From assembly GCA_022615805.1 (NCBI GenBank), contig JAKEGO010000064.1, positions 1-11,961 on the forward strand: a stretch of DNA of 11,961 nt, read 5' to 3'. The translations under genes and the position numbers were made by a program. This DNA is from Thermoplasmata archaeon. GTDB lineage: Archaea; Thermoplasmatota; JAKEGO01. Positions 5,971-11,961 of the stretch are shown here, piece by piece. The first letter of the stretch is position 1. Each line of letters begins with the position of its first letter. The notes under the pieces were generated by a model. It was given only the letters and a program-made list of their open reading frames with translations, did no database searches and had not been told where the DNA came from.

Positions 5971-6109
5971 CGATATTGACGCGGGCGAGAGGGACTCCCC
6001 CTCCCGACGAATGATCCGATCGCGCCCCCATCCGCTGATGCCAGTGGATAGCGCCCGACGTGGACCGTGTGCTTGCATGCGGGAAGACAGCGGATCAAAC
6101 GTGGCAATA

Positions 6110-6117
6110 GGTATATT
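6110..6117 (+). promoter_or_regulatory. TATA-like box of the PH-like membrane gene
   Basis: GTATATTT at 6111-6118, in a locally AT-rich patch, predicts transcription from about 6138-6142. It faces away from the cyclophilin promoter, so the two genes are divergent with roughly 200 bases between them. The bases between the two promoters (5971-6109) show no other clear structure. Confidence 0.4.
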
Positions 6118-6155
6118 TGGCACGTACGCGATGGATGGCGATGGCACCCTGGTCC

Positions 6156-6746
6156 ATGAAGGCGCCCCGGCGCTCACCGGGCCGTTCGCGGGCCGGCGGA
6201 AGGTCGAATGAGGACGTTCCGGGGACCCTCACCGCCCATTCCGTGGAGGGATCCGCTGACGACGACGCCGGGCTTCCGTTCCATTCCGGGCCCTACGAAG
6301 AGGTCATCGTAATGACCGCGCTCTATGCGGTCGGGATACCCCTTCTCTTCGTCCTCCCGCTGGCACTCGTGTTCCTCGACCCGAACGGAGGAACGCTTCC
6401 TCACGCAGGTCTGTTCGTTGCAACCATCTCCGTCCTGCTCATCCTCTTCGGCCGCCTTCACGTCCTGTGCGACCGCAACGGGATGGCCTTCGGCTTCGGC
6501 CCATTCAGGAGACGGCTGCCCCTGACGGAGATCGTTGCCATCCAGGAGGTCGCCGTCCGTCCGCTCAGTGATCATCTGGGATACGGATACAGGTTCGGTC
6601 GCGACGGGTCCCGCGGGTACATCGCCGCCGGGAACGTCGGCGTGAGGGTGGACACCAGGGATGGAAGGTCGTACGTCATCACGGTCCGCGATCCTCGGGC
6701 CCTCGTCAGTTGCGCGAGGTCCGCGATGGGGACGGGAAGGCCCTGA
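6156..6746 (+). CDS. Membrane-anchored PH-like domain protein, function unknown
   Basis: From about 6300 on, the protein shows a membrane hairpin of two hydrophobic segments (VIVMTALYAVGIPLLFVLPL and AGLFVATISVLLILFG). A cytoplasmic beta-rich domain follows, with the layout of bacterial PH-like domains: NGMAFGFGPF, LTEIVAIQEVAV, a GYGYRF turn, VGVRVDTRDGRSYVITVRDP, and a closing helix. The function of such proteins is not known. The start is uncertain. The frame is open from 6117 and residues before about 6243 look non-coding (rich in R, P, S). ATGs at 6135, 6141 and 6156 lie near the predicted transcript start, and a GTG at 6243 is also possible. None has a clear ribosome-binding site. It ends convergently with the small membrane gene at 6780. 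Confidence 0.7.
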   Translation: MKAPRRSPGRSRAGGRSNEDVPGTLTAHSVEGSADDDAGLPFHSGPYEEVIVMTALYAVGIPLLFVLPLALVFLDPNGGTLPHAGLFVATISVLLILFGRLHVLCDRNGMAFGFGPFRRRLPLTEIVAIQEVAVRPLSDHLGYGYRFGRDGSRGYIAAGNVGVRVDTRDGRSYVITVRDPRALVSCARSAMGTGRP

Positions 6747-6779
6747 TACGGATGGAACGTCCAGGCCCGCGGAGCTCCA

Positions 6780-7175
6780 TCAGAGGTATTCCTGGCGCAC
6801 CTCGCCTCGGAGCAGGTACGCGAGCGCGACGGCGTTCACGAACAGGTTCATCAGGCCGACGAGGAAACCGAGAGTCGCGAGGTAGACCGTCGCCCCGATG
6901 GAGAGGGACGTCCCGACCACGGCTGCGGCGTATCCCGCCGGCCGGGCCCACGTCACCGAGACGCCGGCGGCGATGTCGAGGGCACCCAGGACCGCGAGGA
7001 CCGCGCCGATGAGCGCGAGAGAGCGGCCCCCATAGGACGCGAAAAGGGTGGGCGTCCCCGCGAGGGCACCTGCCCAGAGGTTCAGGACGGTCCCGCCGAT
7101 GACAAAGGCAGCGCCGAGGGCGATCTCGGTGCGCGCGATGAGCGATACCCCGAAGGGAAGGTCCCTCGAGGTCAT
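6780..7175 (-). CDS. Small four-helix membrane protein, function unknown
   Basis: This 131-residue protein consists almost entirely of four hydrophobic segments: IALGAAFVIGGTVLNLWAG, SLALIGAVLAVLGALDIAAG, AGYAAAVVGTSLSIGATVYL, and TLGFLVGLMNLFVNAVALAYLL. Loops are short and the C-terminal tail is charged. It carries no motif I recognise. GGGAGGG lies about 4 bases before ATG 7175, a strong ribosome-binding site that fixes the start. It lies downstream of the Nob1 gene on the same strand with a gap of about 108 bases, and could be on the same message. The gap holds a small CGGTG/CACCG hairpin (7210-7223) and nothing else clear. Confidence 0.7.
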   Translation of the reverse strand: MTSRDLPFGVSLIARTEIALGAAFVIGGTVLNLWAGALAGTPTLFASYGGRSLALIGAVLAVLGALDIAAGVSVTWARPAGYAAAVVGTSLSIGATVYLATLGFLVGLMNLFVNAVALAYLLRGEVRQEYL

Positions 7176-7283
7176 GGCGCCCTCCCAAAGGAGAACGAAC
7201 GGTTGCCCGCGGTGTCCGCACCGACGTCCCGGGGTGGCCTCACGGCAGGAACGGCCCGTCGGGGGGCACTTGACAACATGCCG

Positions 7284-7736
7284 TCACCTCCTGGAGCCCC
7301 CGTAGGTCCGGAGCGCCGCTCCGCAGACCGGGCATGCGTCGTGGGATTCCTCGAAGACCTTGAGGCACCCCTTGCACCGGTAACGCCATTTGCGGACCTC
7401 GGTCATCGGCGTGCCGATGCTCGTCCAAGGGATCTCGAGGACCTCGGCGATGTTCTGGATCGAGAAGTCCTCCGTGATCAACGTGCCCCGGGCGTCCATC
7501 GCCAGCGCGATGAGGTCCACGTCGGCCCTCGAGAGGCGCGCGTCGTCCCCGGTGGCTATCGCCGTCTCGAGTACGGAGCTGACGGACCTGCGGCTCGGCT
7601 GCTCGACCTTCACCTCGAAGCAGGGGGTCCCCCCGAGGAGTATCTCGGCCCATACCGAACGCGACGTGAAGACGGAATCGTTGGGCCCAGGTTGCCACCC
7701 CTTGGAAAGGGAGGATGCATCAAGGACCACCACCAT
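7284..7736 (-). CDS. nob1: Nob1-type rRNA maturation endonuclease (PIN domain plus zinc ribbon)
   Basis: Nob1 cuts the 3' end of the small-subunit rRNA precursor during ribosome assembly in archaea and eukaryotes. The 150-residue protein begins with the first PIN strand VVVLDASSL (D6). It has E31 and the acidic pair in LSRADVDLIALA (D72, D74), then LITEDFSIQNIA (D90), the spacing expected for a PIN metal site. The C-terminal zinc ribbon has C121, C124, C135 and C138 (CXXC-x10-CXXC) and ends in basic residues. PIN followed directly by a zinc ribbon is the archaeal Nob1 layout. ATG 7736 is chosen because the PIN fold starts there and GAGG lies 5 bases upstream; ATG 7760 is the alternative. The TATA box at 7786-7794 fits this strand. 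The gene is divergent from the histone doublet gene. Confidence 0.88.
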   Translation of the reverse strand: MVVVLDASSLSKGWQPGPNDSVFTSRSVWAEILLGGTPCFEVKVEQPSRRSVSSVLETAIATGDDARLSRADVDLIALAMDARGTLITEDFSIQNIAEVLEIPWTSIGTPMTEVRKWRYRCKGCLKVFEESHDACPVCGAALRTYGGSRR

Positions 7737-7785
7737 CGGATCCTCATGGCCAGCGTCCATACCATAAGCATTAACTACCTCGCAC

Positions 7786-7794
7786 GATATAAGG
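7786..7794 (-). promoter_or_regulatory. TATA box of nob1 in the nob1/histone divergent region
   Basis: The minus strand reads CCTTATATC. Counting about 25 bases gives a start near 7765, just ahead of the nob1 start codons. It is too close to ATG 7810 to serve the histone gene on the plus strand. The AT-rich stretch CATAAGCATTAAC (7762-7774) could be the TATA element for that gene, giving a short leader. Both promoters would then be packed into about 75 bases. Confidence 0.4.
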
Positions 7795-7809
7795 GTTTCA
7801 GGTGGCTTG

Positions 7810-8754
7810 ATGCCTGAACTGTTCGTTTCACCTGTCAGGAGACTTCTAAGGCGCGGGGGCGCCGCCAGGGTCCGCCCGGCAGGCACCCTCTACCTGCGAA
7901 AGGCGCTCGAGGAGTACGCCACCCGCATTGGCGAGGAAGCCATCAGCATCTGCAACGAGGACGGCAGGAAGATCATCAAGGCGACCGACATCGAGGAGGC
8001 GACCCTCCGGCTCAAGCCGAAGGCGCGGACCTTCGAGAGCGACCAGCAGACGGTCCTCTTCCGGGCCCCGGTCCGGCGGATCATGAAGAGGGCCGGCGCG
8101 GAGAGGATATCGGGAGCCGTCATCGATTGGATGAAGGACGAGCTCGAGGATTACGCGAGGCGGGTCGCCGAGGACGCCGTCTCGCTGCGGAGGTACGGCG
8201 GGATCGTCCTCAAGGACCTCGACATCGCCGAGGCCGCCCGGTCGGGCGGCGTCTACCCCAAGGGCACGGCGATACCCATCGAGATACTCGTCGGCGAGAG
8301 GTGGGTCGAGACGGGGCGCCACCTCCCCGAGGAGAGCACCATAAGGATCGACAGGACCAGGGCGGGGAAGGTCCGCCTGTGGCACGTCAGGAGGGGTGAG
8401 CGGGAGGTCATCGCCGAAGTCCCCGGGGACAAACCGTGCGAACTCCTTCTCCCGGCGCTTCCCAAGCGGCCGTTGCTCGCCGGCGACGTCATGCACACCC
8501 TCGAATGCGGCGACCTGACCGAGGAGATAGTGCTCATACCGAAGGGATATGGCGAGGAGTCCATGAGGAACCTCATCCGCATCGCCATCGAGGCTCAGTT
8601 CAGGGGGCTCGAGCTCAACCACGGGGCGATATTCCTCCCGAGCGGATTCCACGAGCAATTGATGGCGCGAGGGTACGCCCTCTCGAGGGAGTACGGCAAC
8701 ATAGTCGCATACCACCTCCTCAAGCGGGAGATAATGGGGTTCCTCCGCAGGTGA
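7810..8754 (+). CDS. Tandem histone-fold (doublet) protein with an extra C-terminal domain
   Basis: This 314-residue protein contains two archaeal histone folds in one chain. Fold 1 is about residues 4-68 (SPVRRLLRRGGAARV, then DGRKIIKATDIEEA). Fold 2 is about 82-144 (APVRRIMKRAGAERIS, then LKDLDIAEAA). Compared with HMfB, fold 1 keeps the basic L2 loop (R53, K54) while fold 2 lacks RKT and is about one residue shorter there. Linked folds should pair within one molecule like a histone dimer and may bind DNA. Residues about 147-314 form a domain I do not recognise: a strand-rich part followed by helices (SMRNLIRIAIEAQFRGLELN and YGNIVAYHLLKREIMGFL). Ordinary archaeal histones are about 65-70 residues and stand-alone doublets about 150, so the extra domain is unusual. 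GGTGG precedes ATG 7810 by 4 bases; a TTG at 7807 is in frame. A membrane protein gene follows after 25 bases. Confidence 0.85.
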   Translation: MPELFVSPVRRLLRRGGAARVRPAGTLYLRKALEEYATRIGEEAISICNEDGRKIIKATDIEEATLRLKPKARTFESDQQTVLFRAPVRRIMKRAGAERISGAVIDWMKDELEDYARRVAEDAVSLRRYGGIVLKDLDIAEAARSGGVYPKGTAIPIEILVGERWVETGRHLPEESTIRIDRTRAGKVRLWHVRRGEREVIAEVPGDKPCELLLPALPKRPLLAGDVMHTLECGDLTEEIVLIPKGYGEESMRNLIRIAIEAQFRGLELNHGAIFLPSGFHEQLMARGYALSREYGNIVAYHLLKREIMGFLRR

Positions 8755-8779
8755 GAATGCTCCCAGGGACCGTGGGGCG

Positions 8780-9301
8780 ATGGCACGGAGAGACGAGGAG
8801 ACCGACGAGTGGCTGGGCCGCCAGGCCGATGCGTACGACGACCAGTACCCGGAGCCGATGGGCCGGTCCCAGCAGCGCCATCCGGGTGTCATGGGCGATG
8901 AGGACGACCCTCCTGGAAGACCGAGGCATCATCCGGAAGCGGGCGGGGAGGGACCGAAGGACATCGACGACTGGCTCGGCTCTCTGACGGACAAGTTCGG
9001 CGGCGAGCGCGGGGAGCTCCCCGTCCAGAAGCAACTCGGGTACACCGGCGAGGACCGGGACTACCGCGTGGAGGCCCCGAGGGCAGGGGCGATGCCGAAA
9101 GTGTGGCTGGCCCTCGCGATCGTCCTCGCCGCCCTCGCCCTCCTCCTGGATGCCCTCCTCCCGGGCGTCGATGACCGGTTCGTCGTCATCGCGCGCGTCC
9201 TCCTCCTGCCGGTCGTGATGTTCGCCCTCGTCATGGCGTGGAGGGGCGGCGGCGCCATCGGCCGGTCGGCCGTCGACCGGCTGACGCGCTGGGTCCATTG
9301 A
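8780..9301 (+). CDS. Two-helix membrane protein with repeated acidic W-L-G motif, function unknown
   Basis: This 173-residue protein has a long hydrophilic N-terminal half and two hydrophobic segments at the end, about 105-128 (VWLALAIVLAALALLLDALL) and 133-152 (FVVIARVLLLPVVMFALVMA). The hydrophilic half contains a short motif twice: ETDEWLGRQADAY near residue 7 and DIDDWLGSLTDKF near residue 61. It is rich in D, E, G, P and R and is probably disordered, exposed to the cytoplasm. I recognise no family. Start ATG 8780 follows GGGGCG, a weak ribosome-binding site. It begins 25 bases after the histone doublet stop on the same strand with no terminator between, so the two are probably co-transcribed. 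Confidence 0.7.
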   Translation: MARRDEETDEWLGRQADAYDDQYPEPMGRSQQRHPGVMGDEDDPPGRPRHHPEAGGEGPKDIDDWLGSLTDKFGGERGELPVQKQLGYTGEDRDYRVEAPRAGAMPKVWLALAIVLAALALLLDALLPGVDDRFVVIARVLLLPVVMFALVMAWRGGGAIGRSAVDRLTRWVH

Positions 9302-9419
9302 GGGGCGCGGCGGCGGCGCGCTCCATCGGGGCAAGGCTCGTCCGCGCTTTCCCGCCGCACCGCCGATGGCCGGGAATCGATACGTTTTTCTACCGACTGG
9401 CGGTTGGATGCAGGATACC

Positions 9420-11961
9420 ATGAGGCACGTCGCCGTCCTCGCAGCTGCAATGCTGGTCACCGTCTCGTTCGCTGGATGCCTGGAGTCCTCGGCCCCTTCG
9501 GGGAGGGAGCGATCGATCGCGGGGGTCGCGAACGCCGGATGGAAGCCCATAGTGCCGGTCTCGAGGGCGACCCTCGTCGGGTACGACCCGGACAGCTACG
9601 ACGACGACCTGTGCTACCTCGCGGCGCTGCCGACGGCCGTGTTCGCGGGGCGAGACGCCCTTTACGCCGCTCCGTTGCTCTACTACCGCGACCAGGGCAC
9701 CGCCTCCTCGCCGGAGGACCGGGCGCTGAACGACACCATGGGCGTCACCTACTTCATGCGAGACTGGCTCGCCGTCAACGGACACTCCCTCGACAGGGTC
9801 GACGTCATCGGCGACGCCCCGTACGAGGGGAAGCGGACCGCGCATTACGGGACCGACCCCTTCGAGACCTCGGCCGCCCTCGCCCTCGACAACTGGGAGT
9901 ACTCGCGCGAGGCCGTCGTCGTCCCCGTCGAGCCCGACATCGCCGACCAGATGGCCCAGGTCGCCGGGTCTGTGGGCGGCGAGCTCGCCGGCGGCGAGGT
10001 GCGCGTGATCGACTTCTCCGGGAACAAGCTGCCGGACCCGGTCGAGCCCGACCTGCACGACTTCGACGTGCCCGATGGGTACGAGTACGTCACGGCCCAC
10101 CTCAACTGGACCTGGGCGGGGCAGACGATCGGCCCCGACGGCTCGAGCGCCACCGAGCGGGGGAAGGACCTCGACCTCCAGCTCTACGACCTCGCCATCG
10201 GGGAGGTGTCCGCGTCGGAGGACTGGAACGTCTTCGACGGGAGCCTCTACAGGCCCTTCGACCCCCCGGACGAGGACTGCCGTTCGATCGCGTACCACGA
10301 GGGCGAATGGCAGGCGGCCGTCACGTACATGCCCACCAAGGGGGTCGACGCGCCCGTGCAGACCGAGGAGCTCGGGAGGGCGTACTACAACATCAGGGTG
10401 AAATCATACCCCGGGACCGTCGTCGACCTGCCCGACCAGGTCGCCTACATGTCCGGCGATGTCATGATAGAGCTCGACGCCCCCGCGAGCCTCGGCCTCG
10501 TCCTCCTCGGGCCCTCCGGAGAGGAGATGGCGTCCGCGATGGACGACTCCAGCCCCAAGCGCCTCGAGCTCGGGAGCCTCGGGACCGGCCAGTACAGCAT
10601 CGCCGTGATAAGCCTCGACGGCAGCGGCGGCGACTTCACGGTCGAGTACTCGTGGGAACACACCGAGACGCCCATCTCCGCCAACATGCTGGCGTCCGCC
10701 GGGCAGGCCGCGGTCTACGCGTCGATGCGCAACCTCCCCCTGATATTCGTCGGTCCATCGTCGGTGCCGTCCTCGGCGAGGAGGGCGCTCGACAGGCTCG
10801 GCGTCGAGAAGGTCCGGCTCTTCAACCTCGGGGGTTACTCGGGCGTCGGGGGCAAGTTCGATTTCCGCTCCTGGGACGAGCCATCCATCGACGTCTCGGA
10901 GGTCAGGTCGCACGGGGACGCGTACTCCATGATCTCCGGCCTCTCCGGGGAGGACTCCGTCGTCTTCACGACCATCGACGGTTGGAAGCACTGGTACCCC
11001 GGTAGCAACGGTCCCGAAGCGCAGGACGAGCGCGGGACGTCCATCGGCCCGGCGGCCTACGCTGCCGCGGTCCACGGCGCGCCCCTCCTTGTCACGGACG
11101 CGCACCCGGAGCTGAACGGCCCGGTGGCATGGCACAACGCCTACTGGGCGAGGGCGTTCCAGACGAGGCAGCCCCCGAGCGTCGGCTCGATGGTCCTGAC
11201 GGGCCACCGCGTGTACGACTTCCTCGGGGCCCTGGGCCTCGACGGTCCGGGCCAGGAGAGCATCGTCACCGTCGCCGACCACCTCAACCTGGGCCAGGCG
11301 TGGGACCGGACCTTCGTCGGGGTCGCGATGCCAGGGAGGGTTTTCGGCACCCCGGCGGACCAGGCCATGTGGGTGTCGCGGAACGCTCTCTACCCCGCCC
11401 TCGTCTTCGCGAATCCCGCGGTGAACCCGATGGTCGACCCCTTCGAGGGGAAGAGGATCACGGGCTCGCGCTCGGAGTCGAGGCCCGTCTTCCACATCGT
11501 GGATGACGAGTCCGAGGTCGAGGCGCCGTACTCCGTCGCGCAGTCCTGGGTCTCTTACCAGCACAGGTTCAACGAGCGGGCCTCGGAATACTGGGGCACG
11601 GCCTACGTCGGGCCCGCGGGCGCCTCCCCCTACTGGACCGAGTCCGGAGAGGCCATCGACGAGGGCAACACCAACTATCCCGGCGACAGGGGCGAGGGGA
11701 TGTACTATCCGGACATGACCTGCTCGGAGGTCATTCCTTTCTACGCCGAGAAGGCGGGATACAGCAGCGTCTTCACGACCTCCCTCGAGCCCACGATGGA
11801 GAACCTCAACCGGGGCGCCATCATGTGGTTCGAGGTGATGCACGGCGGCCACCAGAGCTACGACGACGGGAGCGGCGTGGTCGGCTTCTGGAACTCGGAG
11901 GACCAGGAGGAGGCCGACCCCTGGCGCGGGTACGAGGCGGACGGCTGCACCGAGGAGGACC
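9420..11961 (+). CDS. Large exported lipoprotein, incomplete at the window end
   Basis: The frame is open from ATG 9420 to the last base (847 residues, no stop), so the gene is cut by the window. A lipoprotein signal is visible: MRHVAVLAAAML, then a hydrophobic run and FAGC (C20 lipid-modified). About residues 325-415 are strand-rich and end in GTGQYSIAVISLDGSGG, like a pre-peptidase C-terminal-type fold. Residues about 418-475 (AVYASMRNLPLIFVGP, VPSSARRALDRLGVEKV, then LGG) resemble a cell-wall-binding repeat (PF04122). Near the end, a hydrophobic strand leads to VMHGGH (H808), as in clan CD cysteine peptidases such as gingipain; C843 lies 35 residues later. The protein is acidic and rich in Trp and Tyr, typical of secreted archaeal proteins. 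An in-frame ATG at 9408 is an alternative start. Peptidase activity is only a guess. Confidence 0.8.
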   Translation, partial: MRHVAVLAAAMLVTVSFAGCLESSAPSGRERSIAGVANAGWKPIVPVSRATLVGYDPDSYDDDLCYLAALPTAVFAGRDALYAAPLLYYRDQGTASSPEDRALNDTMGVTYFMRDWLAVNGHSLDRVDVIGDAPYEGKRTAHYGTDPFETSAALALDNWEYSREAVVVPVEPDIADQMAQVAGSVGGELAGGEVRVIDFSGNKLPDPVEPDLHDFDVPDGYEYVTAHLNWTWAGQTIGPDGSSATERGKDLDLQLYDLAIGEVSASEDWNVFDGSLYRPFDPPDEDCRSIAYHEGEWQAAVTYMPTKGVDAPVQTEELGRAYYNIRVKSYPGTVVDLPDQVAYMSGDVMIELDAPASLGLVLLGPSGEEMASAMDDSSPKRLELGSLGTGQYSIAVISLDGSGGDFTVEYSWEHTETPISANMLASAGQAAVYASMRNLPLIFVGPSSVPSSARRALDRLGVEKVRLFNLGGYSGVGGKFDFRSWDEPSIDVSEVRSHGDAYSMISGLSGEDSVVFTTIDGWKHWYPGSNGPEAQDERGTSIGPAAYAAAVHGAPLLVTDAHPELNGPVAWHNAYWARAFQTRQPPSVGSMVLTGHRVYDFLGALGLDGPGQESIVTVADHLNLGQAWDRTFVGVAMPGRVFGTPADQAMWVSRNALYPALVFANPAVNPMVDPFEGKRITGSRSESRPVFHIVDDESEVEAPYSVAQSWVSYQHRFNERASEYWGTAYVGPAGASPYWTESGEAIDEGNTNYPGDRGEGMYYPDMTCSEVIPFYAEKAGYSSVFTTSLEPTMENLNRGAIMWFEVMHGGHQSYDDGSGVVGFWNSEDQEEADPWRGYEADGCTEED

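Noticed and set aside
6130..6210. 26-codon leaderless open frame ahead of the PH-like gene
   Set aside because: It sits near the predicted transcript start and has protein-like composition, but it is very short, has no recognisable feature, and only overlaps the uncertain 5' end of the PH-like gene.
9404..11005. Long 533-residue open frame rich in Arg, Gly and Pro
   Set aside because: It is an out-of-frame shadow of the lipoprotein gene in frame 9420, which has a signal peptide, normal composition and stays open to the window end.
10404..11852. Minus-strand open frame of 482 residues
   Set aside because: Its composition (V, R, D, G runs) is typical of the antisense strand of a high-GC gene, and it lies wholly opposite the lipoprotein gene.

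Overview
The window looks like chromosomal DNA of a high-GC archaeon. The evidence is an archaeal Nob1-type rRNA nuclease, a tandem histone-fold protein, TATA-box-like promoters 20-40 bases ahead of several starts, and GGAG/GGTG ribosome-binding sites. The lineage cannot be fixed from the sequence alone; a euryarchaeal or Thermoplasmatota genome is my guess. Eleven protein genes can be supported. There are no rRNA, tRNA, CRISPR or insertion-sequence genes.

Region by region: 1-1117 has no convincing protein gene but is full of structure. It holds a TATA-like box flanked by palindromes, a 139-bp tandem repeat (2.7 copies), a hairpin followed by a T run, and then a chain of perfect inverted repeats that may fold into a structured RNA. 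1118-2266 (-) is a TauE/SafE-type anion permease. The gap up to 2740 holds four degenerate 21-bp tandem repeats next to a strong TATA box. 2740-5931 is a run of minus-strand genes: an HGSNAT/DUF1624-like membrane acyltransferase, overlapping by 4 bp a Cas4/RecB-like PD-(D/E)XK nuclease with four iron-sulfur cysteines, a membrane protein with a zinc ribbon, and a cyclophilin. 6156-6746 (+) is a PH-like membrane protein, and 6780-7175 (-) is a small four-helix membrane protein. 7284-7736 (-) is Nob1.

Divergent from Nob1, 7810-8754 (+) encodes two histone folds in one chain followed by an unrecognised domain of about 165 residues. This is the most unusual gene in the window. It is followed after 25 bases by a two-helix membrane protein with a repeated D-[ED]-W-L-G motif. 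From 9420 to the end runs an unfinished gene for a large exported lipoprotein with a cell-wall-binding-repeat-like segment and a His-Gly motif reminiscent of clan CD peptidases.

The genes do not form one obvious pathway. The clearest functional links are the translationally coupled nuclease/acyltransferase pair, the divergent Nob1/histone promoter region, and the histone-membrane protein pair. The best candidates for something undescribed are the histone doublet with its extra domain, the structured non-coding region at 660-1030, and the phased 21-bp repeats.
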